DNA of 49,853 bases from Minwuia sp. (GTDB lineage: Bacteria; Pseudomonadota; Alphaproteobacteria; Minwuiales; Minwuiaceae). Position numbers and translations under genes: made by a program. Each line of letters begins with the position of its first letter. The first letter of the stretch is position 1. The stretch lies in the NCBI GenBank assembly GCA_029213165.1, contig JARGNO010000027.1:1711-51563 (forward strand). Reading direction: 5' to 3'. The notes under the pieces were generated by a model. It did no database searches. It was not told where the DNA came from and was given only the letters and a program-made list of their open reading frames with translations. Shown here piece after piece: positions 35,783-44,250 of this stretch.

Positions 35783-36483
35783 TCGCGCTCCGTAACGGAA
35801 TCCATCAGGCGTTCGAGGTCTCGTTTCTGCTGCTTCGTATACCCCTTCTCGGGCGCCACGTCCTGTGCTTCCCCGTCGCGGCTGTCATTTGCGTCATCCG
35901 CGTCCCGCTGACTGTCCAGCAGGGGACGGAGAACGCGGGCGGCCCGGTTGGCATCCTCCGCCGCGCCACGCGCGTCATCCGCGGTCCCGCGCGTCTGGTC
36001 CCGGACCCGGCGCGGGATGACGGAGGTGACATAATCCGTCGCCATGATGACATAGGGCAGGGAGCGTGAATCCCGCACGGTCTTTGGCGGGTTGTCCGGC
36101 ATCAGGTAATCGATCACCAGCCAGGCGGCGATGATCACCAGCGCCCCGCGTCCGACACCGAACAGGATGCCCAGCGACCGGTCCAGCGTGCCGATGGCGC
36201 GGCTGTCGCGCACCCGGCTGGCAATCCTGTGGGTGATCAGGATCAGCACGATCAGCGCGCCGAGGAAGATGACCAGGGCGGAGACAATGTCGGCAGCGGT
36301 GGGGTCGCCGATCTGCTCCAGCGCCAGCGGACGCAGCAGGGGCTGGCCATACCAGGCGGCAACACCGGCACCGACCCAGCTGCCCAGCGACAGGACTTCG
36401 CGGGTGAAACCACGCATCAGGCCGAAGACGGCAGACAGTGTGATGACACCCAGGACTATCAGGTCGGCAAAGGTAAGGGTCAT
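35779..36483 (-). CDS. cvpA: CvpA-family inner-membrane protein
   Basis: A 234-residue membrane protein with four helices in the first 130 residues and the CvpA opening FADLIVLGVITLSAVFGLMR-GFTREVLSL. The C-terminal half is charged and probably cytoplasmic, with many Asp and Arg. CvpA is needed for envelope-stress survival in enterobacteria and is typically found beside purF. ATG 36483 lies 1 nt after the radA stop and has GAGGGG upstream; an ATG five codons earlier overlaps radA. Confidence 0.92.
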   Translation of the reverse strand: MTLTFADLIVLGVITLSAVFGLMRGFTREVLSLGSWVGAGVAAWYGQPLLRPLALEQIGDPTAADIVSALVIFLGALIVLILITHRIASRVRDSRAIGTLDRSLGILFGVGRGALVIIAAWLVIDYLMPDNPPKTVRDSRSLPYVIMATDYVTSVIPRRVRDQTRGTADDARGAAEDANRAARVLRPLLDSQRDADDANDSRDGEAQDVAPEKGYTKQQKRDLERLMDSVTERE

Positions 36484-36484
36484 C

Positions 36485-37855
36485 TCAACGCCCCTCATCC
36501 AGCGGGAACAGCGCCGCCAGCGCGTCGAGGCGATCGATCTCCGTCACCCGCAGCAGGTCCCGCCCCTCCGACCCCGCAGGGGCAATGGCGTTGCGGAACC
36601 CGAGCTTGGAGGCTTCCTTCATGCGTGCCTCCGCCCGCGCCACCCGGCGGACTTCTCCCGACAGGCCGATCTCTCCGAACACCACCGTCGCCGCGCGTAC
36701 CGGATCATCGGAAAGCGACGACAGCAGCGCCGCCGCCACGGCCAGATCGGCGGCGGGTTCATTGATCCGCAGGCCACCGGCGACATTCAGATAGACCTCG
36801 TTCTGGCCCAGCGACAGGCCCAGCCGGGTATCCAGCACGGCCAGGATCATGGCCAGCCGGCCGGCGTCCCAGCCCACCACGGCCCGGCGCGGCGTGGCCA
36901 GCGGCGACGGCGCGACCAGCGCCTGGATCTCCACCAGGATCGGGCGACTGCCCTCCATCCCCGCGAAGACGGCGGCCCCGGCCACCGGTTCCTCCCGCTC
37001 CCCCAGGAACAGGGCGGACGGATTCGGGGTCTCGATCAGCCCGGCCTCCGCCATCTCGAAGACGCCGATCTCGTCGGCGGCCCCGAAGCGGTTCTTCACC
37101 GCGCGCAGGATGCGGAACTGGTGGCTGCGGTCGCCTTCGAAATACAGCACCGTATCCACCATGTGCTCCAGCACCCGCGGTCCGGCGATCTGGCCGTCCT
37201 TCGTCACGTGACCGACCAGCACCACCGCCGTGCCCGACTTCTTGGCGTGCTGGATCAGTTCATGCGCCGTGGCGCGGACCTGGGCCACCGTGCCCGGCGC
37301 ACTCTCCAGCGCCTCCGAGAACACGGTCTGGATGGAATCGATGATCACCAGATCCGTGTCGGCGTGTTCCTGCAGGGTGGCGAGGATCTCCCCTAGCCCA
37401 TTGGCGTTGGTCACCTGCACCGGGGCGCCATCGACGCCCAGCCTGCGCGCGCGCATGGCGATCTGGGTCGTCGCCTCCTCCCCCGAGACATAGATGATCT
37501 TCGCGCCCGTCGCGGCCATGGCGGTTGCCGTCTGCAGCAACAGGGTCGACTTGCCGATGCCGGGATCGCCGCCGATCAGGATGGCGGAACCGCGCACCAG
37601 TCCGCCGCCGAGCACGCGATCCAGCTCCCCGATGCCGGTCCCGCGTCTCGGTTCGTCCAGTGTCTGCACCGAAAGGTCGGTCAGCACGGCGGGTCGACTG
37701 CGACTGCCGCCGACGACGCCGAAGGCACGCGGGCGCGGGGTCACCGTCTCTTCCTCCACGGAGGACGCGGTGCCACAGGCATCGCAGATGCCGCGCCACT
37801 TGGGGTAGCTGGCACCGCAATCGCGGCAGACAGATCGGATGCTCGCCTTGGCCAT
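36485..37855 (-). CDS. radA: DNA repair protein RadA
   Basis: A 456-residue RecA-like branch-migration helicase. The N-terminal C4 zinc finger is CRDCGASYPKWRGICDACG. The ATPase core has Walker A GGDPGIGKSTLLLQ, Walker B DLVIIDSIQ, and the RadA-specific KNRFG motif in RAVKNRFGAADEIG. The C-terminal Lon-protease-like domain has the inactive site region NVAGGLRINEPAADLA. ATG 37855 gives the zinc finger at the N-terminus. The radA-cvpA-purF order is typical here. Confidence 0.97.
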   Translation of the reverse strand: MAKASIRSVCRDCGASYPKWRGICDACGTASSVEEETVTPRPRAFGVVGGSRSRPAVLTDLSVQTLDEPRRGTGIGELDRVLGGGLVRGSAILIGGDPGIGKSTLLLQTATAMAATGAKIIYVSGEEATTQIAMRARRLGVDGAPVQVTNANGLGEILATLQEHADTDLVIIDSIQTVFSEALESAPGTVAQVRATAHELIQHAKKSGTAVVLVGHVTKDGQIAGPRVLEHMVDTVLYFEGDRSHQFRILRAVKNRFGAADEIGVFEMAEAGLIETPNPSALFLGEREEPVAGAAVFAGMEGSRPILVEIQALVAPSPLATPRRAVVGWDAGRLAMILAVLDTRLGLSLGQNEVYLNVAGGLRINEPAADLAVAAALLSSLSDDPVRAATVVFGEIGLSGEVRRVARAEARMKEASKLGFRNAIAPAGSEGRDLLRVTEIDRLDALAALFPLDEGR

Positions 37856-37958
37856 CGTTTCCGGTTCAAGCCCTGTATCGGATGGGCGGGTCAGGTGCGG
37901 TCTGCACCGGGAATCAGTTTCTGCCCCAAGCCATGCCACGCCGGGGCCGCGGACGGAA

Positions 37959-38753
37959 TCACAATTTCCGGATCTGCATCTGGATCGGCCCCTCGGCACG
38001 GCCATTGATGAACTGGTCCACATGGTCATTGCCGGAGTGATCCACATCCCCCGCCATGCCGTGCCAGATGATCCGGCCCTCGTAGATCATGGCCACGCGG
38101 TCGGCGATCTTGCGGGCGGAGGCCATGTCATGGGTGATCGACATGGTGGTCGCGCCCAGTTCCTTGACGCATTTCACGATCAGGTCGTTGATCACGTCGC
38201 CCATGATCGGGTCCAGACCCGTTGTCGGCTCGTCGAAGAAGATGATCTCCGGATCCGTGGCAATGGCACGGGCCAGGCCGACGCGCTTCTGCATGCCGCC
38301 CGAAAGTTCCGCCGGCGACAGTTCACCGACGTCGGCACCCAGGCCGACCTGGGCCAGCTTGGCCATCGCGATGTCGCGGGCCTTGTCACGTGGCATCCCC
38401 TTGCCCTGGATCAGGCCGAAGGCAACGTTTTCCCAGACCTTCAGGCTGTCGAACAGGGCACCGCCCTGGAACAGCATGCCCATCCGTGACATGACCGCTT
38501 CCTGGTCACGCCCATTCAGATGGGTCACGTCCTGGCCGTCGATGTGGATGGTGCCGCCGTCCGGATGCAGCAGGCCCAGGATGCACTTCAGCATCACCGA
38601 CTTGCCGGTGCCGGAACCCCCGATGATCACCAGCGACTGGCCACGCTGCACGTCCAGATCGATCCCGCGCAGGACCTGTTTCGGTCCGAAGTGCTTGGTC
38701 ACGCCCTTCAGGCTGATCTTGGGGTGTCCGGTGCTGGTGGCTGCGGTGCTCAT
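37959..38753 (-). CDS. mlaF: ABC transporter ATPase, MlaF-type phospholipid trafficking
   Basis: A 264-residue ATPase. Walker A IGGSGTGKSVMLKCI, Q-loop LFQGGALFDSLKVWENV, signature LSGGMQKRVGLARA, Walker B EIIFFDEPTTGLDP and H-loop ITHDMASA. The sequence pattern is that of MlaF, which powers lipid movement between the outer and inner membranes. The start overlaps the mlaE stop by 4 nt. No mlaD substrate-binding gene lies next to it; the next gene is radA. Confidence 0.93.
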   Translation of the reverse strand: MSTAATSTGHPKISLKGVTKHFGPKQVLRGIDLDVQRGQSLVIIGGSGTGKSVMLKCILGLLHPDGGTIHIDGQDVTHLNGRDQEAVMSRMGMLFQGGALFDSLKVWENVAFGLIQGKGMPRDKARDIAMAKLAQVGLGADVGELSPAELSGGMQKRVGLARAIATDPEIIFFDEPTTGLDPIMGDVINDLIVKCVKELGATTMSITHDMASARKIADRVAMIYEGRIIWHGMAGDVDHSGNDHVDQFINGRAEGPIQMQIRKL

Positions 38754-39529
38754 TGGGCGAAGAACAGTTCGGTGATGATGTAATTGGCGGTCAGGATCAT
38801 GATGGAGGCGGAGACAACGGCATTGGTGGTCGCGCGTCCGACACCCTGCGCCCCGCCCCGGCTCATGAAGCCGTGGTAGCAGCCCATAAGCGAGATCAGG
38901 AACCCGAAGATGGAGGCCTTCACGAGGCCGGAAATGACGTCATCCATATGCAGGAAATCGATGGTGTTCTGCAGGTAGATGCCGACGTTGAAGCCCAGTT
39001 TCTCCGTGCCGACGACAAAGCCGCCGAAGACCCCGATGACATCGGCCACCAGCACCAGCAGCGGCAACATGGTCGCGCCCGCGATAAGGCGCGGCGCCAC
39101 CAGATACTTGAACGGGTTGGTGGACAGCGTGGTCAGCGCGTCGATCTGTTCGGTCACCCGCATGGTGCCGATTTCCGCCGCCATCGCCGCCGAGACCCGG
39201 CCTGCGACCATCAGGCCGCCGATCACCGGCCCCAGCTCGCGGGTGATGCCCAGCACGACGATGGAGGAGACCAGGCTCTCCGCATTGAAGCGCGCACCGC
39301 CGATGTAGATCTGCAGCGCCAGAACCGCGCCGGTGAAGAAGGCCGTCAGCCCGATCACCGGCAGCGAGTAATAGCCGATCTGCAGCATCTGCCGCAGCAG
39401 GATGCGTGGATAGAACGGCGGCGTCACGCAATGCAGCAGGCCCTTGCCGGTGAACATCGCCAGACGTCCGACGGCGCCGAAGAACTGAAGGATCACGCTG
39501 CCGATCAGGGCAAGGAAGTTCCAGCGCAT
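38750..39529 (-). CDS. mlaE: ABC transporter permease, MlaE family
   Basis: A 259-residue integral membrane protein with about five helices. The MlaE signatures are VLGITRELGPVIGGLMVAGR and AAEIGTMRVTEQIDALTTL, with FKYLVAPRLIAG. It forms the lipid-transport channel with MlaF. It starts 3 nt after the alr stop, so alr, mlaE and mlaF form one transcript. Confidence 0.95.
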   Translation of the reverse strand: MRWNFLALIGSVILQFFGAVGRLAMFTGKGLLHCVTPPFYPRILLRQMLQIGYYSLPVIGLTAFFTGAVLALQIYIGGARFNAESLVSSIVVLGITRELGPVIGGLMVAGRVSAAMAAEIGTMRVTEQIDALTTLSTNPFKYLVAPRLIAGATMLPLLVLVADVIGVFGGFVVGTEKLGFNVGIYLQNTIDFLHMDDVISGLVKASIFGFLISLMGCYHGFMSRGGAQGVGRATTNAVVSASIMILTANYIITELFFAQ

Positions 39530-39532
39530 GGC

Positions 39533-40630
39533 TCAGACTGCCCCCCGGCCAGTATAGACACGGGCATAGCGCGGACCCAGTCCGGCCAGCAGCTCATAGG
39601 CAATGGTGCCACCGGCTTCCGCCAGCGCATCGACATCCACGCCGCCGCCGATCAGGGAAATCTCCGCGCCCGCGCGCGACAGATCCTCCGGCACTGCTGA
39701 GACATCAAATGTCGAAAGGTCCATCGAAACGCGCCCCACCAAAGGCACCACATGGTCGCCGATCCGACCGACTGCCTGGCCACTGAGTGAACGGGGATAC
39801 CCATCCGCATAGCCGACACCAACGGTCGCGATCCTGGCAGGCCCGGCCACCGGATGGGTCGCACCGTAGCCAACGGTCCGGGGGGTGTCAACGCGATGGG
39901 TCTGCAGGATTCTTGCTTTCAAATGAATGACTTCCTGCATTCTGACCTTCGCGGCTGGCGTCGGGTTGGCACCATAGAGGGCTACACCGGGCCGGATCAG
40001 GTCGAAATGCCAGTCCGGTCCCAGATGCAGGGCGGGTGAATTGCAGAATGATGCGGGTGCGGGCGGCAGCATCGCCAGCCGCGCCCGGAACCGGTCCAGC
40101 TGCGTCAGGTTCAGCGGGTGATCGGGCAGGTCGGCACAGGCCGGATGGGTCAGCCAGAGCACCACCTGCACCCCCTGCAACCGGGTCAGTTCCGCCGCCA
40201 GGCGTTCCGTATCCGGCCCGCGCAGGCCGAGCCGCGTCATGCCGGTATCGAGCTGGATCGCGGCAGGCAGCACGGTTTCCTGCCGCGCCGCCCAGGCCTG
40301 CCAGCGTTCGATATCCGCCAGATCGTTCAGCACCGGGATCAGGTCATGTGATGTGAAGGTGGCTTCGCTGCCCGGCAGCAACCCGTTCAGCACGAAGATG
40401 CGCGCCTGGCCGTTCGCGCGACGCAGCCGCAGGGCCTCGTCGATCGTCGCGGTGAAGAAGGTCCGGCATCCGGCCCCTGCGAACGCACGCACCGCCGGTT
40501 CCAGACCGACACCATAGGCATTGGCCTTCACCACCGCCGCGGTCTCCGCCGTCGGCGACAGTGCAGCCAGCCTGCGCCAGTTGGCCGCCAGCGCATCCAG
40601 ATCAATGTGAAGGCTCGCCGCCGCCGTCAT
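39533..40630 (-). CDS. alr: Alanine racemase
   Basis: A 365-residue PLP enzyme that supplies D-alanine for peptidoglycan. The PLP Lys is in AAVVKANAYGVGLEP; the second catalytic Tyr region is GVGYADGYPRSLSG, followed by VPLVGRVSMDLSTFDV. The beta-barrel C-domain ends GPRYARVYTGRG. ATG 40630 is the start that gives the family N-terminus (SLHIDLDALAANWRRL); an open upstream extension runs through hairpin repeats and is unlikely to be coding. Confidence 0.94.
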   Translation of the reverse strand: MTAAASLHIDLDALAANWRRLAALSPTAETAAVVKANAYGVGLEPAVRAFAGAGCRTFFTATIDEALRLRRANGQARIFVLNGLLPGSEATFTSHDLIPVLNDLADIERWQAWAARQETVLPAAIQLDTGMTRLGLRGPDTERLAAELTRLQGVQVVLWLTHPACADLPDHPLNLTQLDRFRARLAMLPPAPASFCNSPALHLGPDWHFDLIRPGVALYGANPTPAAKVRMQEVIHLKARILQTHRVDTPRTVGYGATHPVAGPARIATVGVGYADGYPRSLSGQAVGRIGDHVVPLVGRVSMDLSTFDVSAVPEDLSRAGAEISLIGGGVDVDALAEAGGTIAYELLAGLGPRYARVYTGRGAV

Positions 40631-40677
40631 GCCTGCCGGACATCCGAGAAGATGGCTGATGCCATGCCGCCTGCGCC

Positions 40678-40798
40678 CCTTCCCCCTCGACGGGGGAAGG
40701 TCGGGAAGGGGGTGCGCGGCGGCTGTTTCCGATTCAGGTGATGGACCTGAAACACCGGGCTTCCCCCCCACCTCGATCCTCCCCCGCCAGGGGGGAGG
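40678..40798. repeat. Pair of C/G-run hairpins in the dnaB-alr gap
   Basis: Two hairpins are seen. CCTTCCCCC with GGGGGAAGG (40678-40700) is followed by CCTCCCCC with GGGGGAGG (about 40778-40798). Such elements are typical of dispersed REP-like repeats. They may also attenuate transcription from dnaB into alr. No gene is visible in the 195-nt gap. Confidence 0.7.
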
Positions 40799-40825
40799 AG
40801 AAGCGATGCGGTGCAGCCGGATGCC

Positions 40826-42337
40826 TCAGTGCACATCGCGCGGATCGTGGATGCGGTCGTAGTCCTTGAAGGTCGTGTATTCCGGTTCGAAGAACAGCTC
40901 GATGGTACCGGTCGGGCCATGGCGCTGCTTGCTGATGATGACCTCGGTCTTGTTGTAGATGCGGCTCATCTTCTCCTGCCACTCCTCCATCGCCACCTGG
41001 TCGGTCTCGTCGGGCTTGTTCTTCTGCTCGTAGTAGGACTCGCGATAGATGAACATGACCACATCCGCGTCCTGTTCGATGGACCCCGATTCACGCAGGT
41101 CGGAAAGCTGGGGCCGCTTGTCGTCGCGCTGTTCGACGGCGCGCGACAACTGCGAAAGCGCCACCACCGGCACCGCCAGTTCCTTGGCCACGGCCTTCAG
41201 GCCCTGGGTGATCTCGGTGATTTCCTGCACCCGGTTCTCGGTGCGCTTGGCCCCGGAGGGGCGCATGAGCTGGATGTAGTCGATGATGATCAGGCCCAGC
41301 CCGTGCTGGCGCTTCAGCCGCCGGGCGCGGGACCGGAGCTGCGAGATCGAGATGGCTGGCGTGTCATCGATGTAGAACGGCAGGTCCACCAGTTGCTGCG
41401 TCGCCGGAACCACCGTGTTCAGATAGGTCTCCCGGTCGATGGTGCCCTTGCGCAGATCGTTGGAGCGGATGCGGGTCTGTTCGGAAACCACACGCGTGGC
41501 CAACTGTTCGCGCGACATTTCCAGGCTGAAGAAGCCGACCACCGCCCCCTCCGTATCCACCACATTGCCCGTGTCGTCGCGGATCTGCCGGTAGGCGCGG
41601 GCGGCATTCAGGCCGATGGTGACAGCCAGCGAGGTCTTGCCCATGCCCGGTCGGGCGGCCAGCACCAGCATGTCGGTGCGATGCAGGCCCCCCAGCCAGT
41701 TGTCCAGATCACGCAGACCGGTGGTGACGCCCACCAGTTGCCCGACCCGGCGATAGGCGGCTTCGATGCTTTCCAGGCTCTCGGTCACGGCCTGGCGGAA
41801 CGGGCGCAGGTCGTTCTGCGCCTCACCGGCCTCTGCCAGCGAATAGAGACTCGCCTCCGCCGCCTCGATCTGCTTCTCCGCCGTGTCGGACAGGTCGGCA
41901 CCGTGACTGCGCTCCGACATCTCGTCCGACAGCAGGATGATCTGACGCCTGAGATAGAGGTCATAGAGGATGCGGGCATATTCCTCGGCCCGGATCGCGT
42001 TCACCGCGCGGGCGCTCAGGTCCACCAGATAGCCCGCGCCGCCCAGTTCCCGGATTGCCGCGTCCTGTTCAAAGCGGGTCTTCAGGGTCACCGGATTGGC
42101 CAGTTCACCGCGATCGACCAGCGTCAGGATGGCGTCGTAGATGCGCCCGTGCAGCGGCTGGAAGAAATGCTCCGCACGGAGGAAATCCAGCAAGCGCGCC
42201 GCCGCATCATTGTTGTAGAGCAGGGCGCCCAGCAGTTGCTGCTCCGCCTCCAGATTATGCGGCAGTTCCCGGGGTGCGTCCTCCTGCACGGAGGGCTCGT
42301 CCCGGTCGATCAAGCGTGCGTCGATGATGTCAGCCAT
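40826..42337 (-). CDS. dnaB: Replicative DNA helicase
   Basis: Hexameric 5'-3' helicase of the replication fork, 503 residues. N-terminal domain (PHNLEAEQQLLGALL, about 27-130), linker, then the RecA-like motor. Walker A is in AARPGMGKTSLAVTIGLNAA, H1a is FFSLEMSREQLATRV, Walker B is LIIIDYIQLM, and DnaB-specific QLSRAVEQRDDKRPQLSDLR follows, with the arginine finger region QRHGPTGTIEL. No intein is present. Confidence 0.98.
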   Translation of the reverse strand: MADIIDARLIDRDEPSVQEDAPRELPHNLEAEQQLLGALLYNNDAAARLLDFLRAEHFFQPLHGRIYDAILTLVDRGELANPVTLKTRFEQDAAIRELGGAGYLVDLSARAVNAIRAEEYARILYDLYLRRQIILLSDEMSERSHGADLSDTAEKQIEAAEASLYSLAEAGEAQNDLRPFRQAVTESLESIEAAYRRVGQLVGVTTGLRDLDNWLGGLHRTDMLVLAARPGMGKTSLAVTIGLNAARAYRQIRDDTGNVVDTEGAVVGFFSLEMSREQLATRVVSEQTRIRSNDLRKGTIDRETYLNTVVPATQQLVDLPFYIDDTPAISISQLRSRARRLKRQHGLGLIIIDYIQLMRPSGAKRTENRVQEITEITQGLKAVAKELAVPVVALSQLSRAVEQRDDKRPQLSDLRESGSIEQDADVVMFIYRESYYEQKNKPDETDQVAMEEWQEKMSRIYNKTEVIISKQRHGPTGTIELFFEPEYTTFKDYDRIHDPRDVH

Positions 42338-42498
42338 GATCCGCAGAACCTATCATTCCGGTGCCCGGACCGCAGGCGTCGCACACGGTCCCCGCCCCAC
42401 TTTCCTGTGGATTCAATTATCCACAGGCAGTCGAGAAGCGGGGATAGCCTGAAAATCCGGCTGTTTCGTGGCGGGTTGGAGCCGCGTCGGCCTGTGAT

Positions 42499-42984
42499 CT
42501 ATTCATGCTCCAGGATGACAAATGGCGCCCGCATCCGCACACCCCAGAATTCGTAGATCACATAATAGCGCCGCCCGGTTTCCAGCAGGCCGCGGTTCAG
42601 CAGCAGGCTGTTGGTGGCATAGATCGTTTCCCCCGGAGCCAGCTTCAGCACGGATTCGCTCGGCTCGCAGTCGGTGTCGCCGCGGGTCGCGATCAGGTCA
42701 TTGTTGGGATAGACGATATGGTAATTGTGCACATCGCAGATGCTGGGGGCCTTGATCACCAGCGGGTCCGGTCCGGTGTTCGTCAGTTCGATGTTCACCG
42801 GAATGCGGGCTGCGGCACCGCCCTGCGGCAGGCGAACCCGGCGATCAACTGTGATGCGGCCTTCCAGGAACTCATCCGTTTCAGCGGTCTTCAGTTGCGC
42901 CTGCGCAGTTGTGGTGACGGAGAACATCGCCACGAAGGTGGACGCAAGCAGCGCAAGGCCGGTGACAAGTGCAGGTCGAAGCAT
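42499..42984 (-). CDS. Secreted protein of unknown function
   Basis: About 161 residues with a signal peptide (LRPALVTGLALLASTFVAMF..., cleavage near AQA). The mature domain looks beta-rich, with GRITVDRRVRLPQG, VNIELTNTGPDPLVIKAPSI and two Cys that could pair (SICDVHN, DTDCEPSE). The pattern ELTNTGPDPL resembles Ig-like or proteinase-inhibitor-like folds, but I do not assign a family. ATG 42984 gives the best signal peptide; a longer start at 43020 is possible. It sits between bpt and dnaB on the same strand. Confidence 0.75.
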   Translation of the reverse strand: MLRPALVTGLALLASTFVAMFSVTTTAQAQLKTAETDEFLEGRITVDRRVRLPQGGAAARIPVNIELTNTGPDPLVIKAPSICDVHNYHIVYPNNDLIATRGDTDCEPSESVLKLAPGETIYATNSLLLNRGLLETGRRYYVIYEFWGVRMRAPFVILEHE

Positions 42985-43059
42985 TCTCTCGGTACTCCAG
43001 GGAAACTGTCGCTGTCTCAAGTGTGGTGAACCCGTTGGAACACGACAACCCTGCAGCCG

Positions 43060-43833
43060 TCACGTTCCCTGATCTTCGCCGGTCTCCGCCATCAGATCCC
43101 GATCGTCGGCCATCGCAGGCGGCAGGTCCATCCAGCCATCCGGTGTCAGTTGTTCCAGCGGGCGGAAGGCCGACTTGTAGGCCATCTTGCGGCTGCCCGG
43201 AATCCAGTAGCCGAGATAGACGTTGGTCAGATCTTCCGACAGGGCATGCCAGACATGCCATTGCAGGACATAGACACCCAGGCTGCGCCGCTCGTCCTCC
43301 GTGTCGAAGAAGCTGTAGACGAGGGAGAAGCCGTCCTGCATCCGGTCGGTCAGACAGACCGCGTGCAGCTTCAGGTCCGCATCCCGGAACTCGACCAGGA
43401 AGGTATCGACGGGCGTATCCTCCACCATCGCGCGGTAATCGCCGAAGCGCATGTCGGCCATCCCGCCCTCCGCATGGCGGGTGGTGAGATACTGGCGGAA
43501 CAGCATGTAGTGCTCGCGGGTGGCCAGCGCCGGCACGATGCGGGCACTCAGATCCTGGTTGCGCCGCCAGTTGCGCCGCTGCGTGCGGTTCGGCTGGAAC
43601 CGGGCGACCGGCACACGTACCGGAATGCAGGCATTGCAGTTGTCGCAGGCCGGACGGTAGGCGAGATCCTGGCTGCGCCGGAAACCGGCAGCCGAAAGCG
43701 CGCTGTGCAACTGGTCCGGTTCCTCCCCCGACAACAGGGTCACGACCTTCCGCTCCATGCGACCGGCCAGGTACGGGCAGGGGGTTGGTGGCGTGGCAAA
43801 GAAATGCCGCAGCGGGATCTGAACGCGCTTCAT
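43060..43833 (-). CDS. bpt: Leucyl/aspartate-glutamate tRNA-protein transferase (N-end rule)
   Basis: Bpt adds Leu from Leu-tRNA to N-terminal Asp or Glu so that ClpS/ClpAP can degrade the protein. At 257 residues it has the family layout: CPYLAGRMERKVVTLLSG, then CDNCNACIPVRVPV with the Cys group, NRTQRRNWRRNQD, and the GNAT-like C-domain with YSFFDTEDERRSLGVYVLQW and YLGYWIPGSRKMAYKSAFRP. ATG 43833 is chosen; the open frame continues upstream without a plausible start. It is divergent from the guanidine operon. Confidence 0.93.
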   Translation of the reverse strand: MKRVQIPLRHFFATPPTPCPYLAGRMERKVVTLLSGEEPDQLHSALSAAGFRRSQDLAYRPACDNCNACIPVRVPVARFQPNRTQRRNWRRNQDLSARIVPALATREHYMLFRQYLTTRHAEGGMADMRFGDYRAMVEDTPVDTFLVEFRDADLKLHAVCLTDRMQDGFSLVYSFFDTEDERRSLGVYVLQWHVWHALSEDLTNVYLGYWIPGSRKMAYKSAFRPLEQLTPDGWMDLPPAMADDRDLMAETGEDQGT

Positions 43834-44024
43834 GCGCAAAAGCGTAATCCAGCATGACGCGGCTTGCAGCAAATTCTTGCAGCGGATTTTGGGCAATTTG
43901 TCGATATGCCCGAACAAGCGGCGAAAAATGCGCCATTGCCCAGTTTTCAGGCAATCTCCGGTCAGCCCGAATACCTCGTCCCGGCAAGCGGCTGATTCCA
44001 ATGGAGAAACCGGAATGCGCCTGC

Positions 44025-44039
44025 TGGCACACGGCTTGC
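44025..44039 (+). promoter_or_regulatory. Sigma-54 (RpoN) promoter motif upstream of guanidine operon
   Basis: TGGCAC, five bases, then TTGC: the -24/-12 elements of a sigma-54 promoter with exact spacing. The predicted transcript start is near 44051, five bases before the first paired base of the riboswitch. This suggests control by a nitrogen regulator such as NtrC. No NtrC site was recognised with confidence. Confidence 0.8.
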
Positions 44040-44050
44040 GCAGGTATCGC

Positions 44051-44158
44051 CAACAGGTGACTAGGGTTCCGGCAGGCCGCAAGGCAGGCGTCTGGTCCGA
44101 GAGTTGCCATCCTGCCGAGCACACGGCGGGACACACGGCGGGCCAAAATCCCGGGAGA
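44051..44158 (+). ncRNA. Guanidine-I riboswitch (ykkC-yxkD leader)
   Basis: The conserved blocks appear in order: CTAGGGTTCCG at 44061, CTGGTCCGAGAG at 44092-44103, ACACGGCGGG at 44133-44142, and AAAATCCCGGGAGA at 44145-44158. Pairing supports the fold: GGTGAC (44056-44061) with GTTGCC (44103-44108), a small hairpin GCC-GCAA-GGC with a GNRA loop (44076-44085), and TCCTGCCG with CGGCGGGA (44110-44131) around AGCACA. The ligand is free guanidinium. One consensus base differs (AAAAT for AAAAG before CCC). It lies about 90 nt before the binding-protein gene. Confidence 0.95.
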
Positions 44159-44177
44159 TCTTGCGCGGCGTTGAACG

Positions 44178-44250
44178 CCTGACGAGGTCTTTGTCCGACC
44201 TCCCAGGTCCGGTGGACAGCGTCAGGAACTGACGATCGAGGAGGGTTTGA
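44178..44250 (+). promoter_or_regulatory. Putative riboswitch expression platform and ribosome site
   Basis: CGTCAGG (44220-44226) can pair either upstream with CCTGACG (44178-44184), enclosing hairpins GAGGTC/GACCTC and GTCC/GGAC, or downstream with CTGACG (44229-44234) around GAA. The second hairpin ends a few bases before the ribosome site GAGGAGGG (44238-44245) and ATG 44250. No T-run is present, so control at translation is more likely than termination. Confidence 0.5.

Noticed and set aside
40631-40771. Upstream extension of alr
   Set aside because: It runs through C/G hairpin repeats and gives a proline-rich sequence unlike any racemase. The ATG at 40630 gives the family N-terminus.
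44120-44143. Apparent 12-nt tandem duplication (CACACGGCGGG twice) in the riboswitch
   Set aside because: The first copy is explained as the 3' arm of the hairpin TCCTGCCG/CGGCGGGA, and the second is the conserved ACACGGCGGG block. The fold is complete without calling it a defect.
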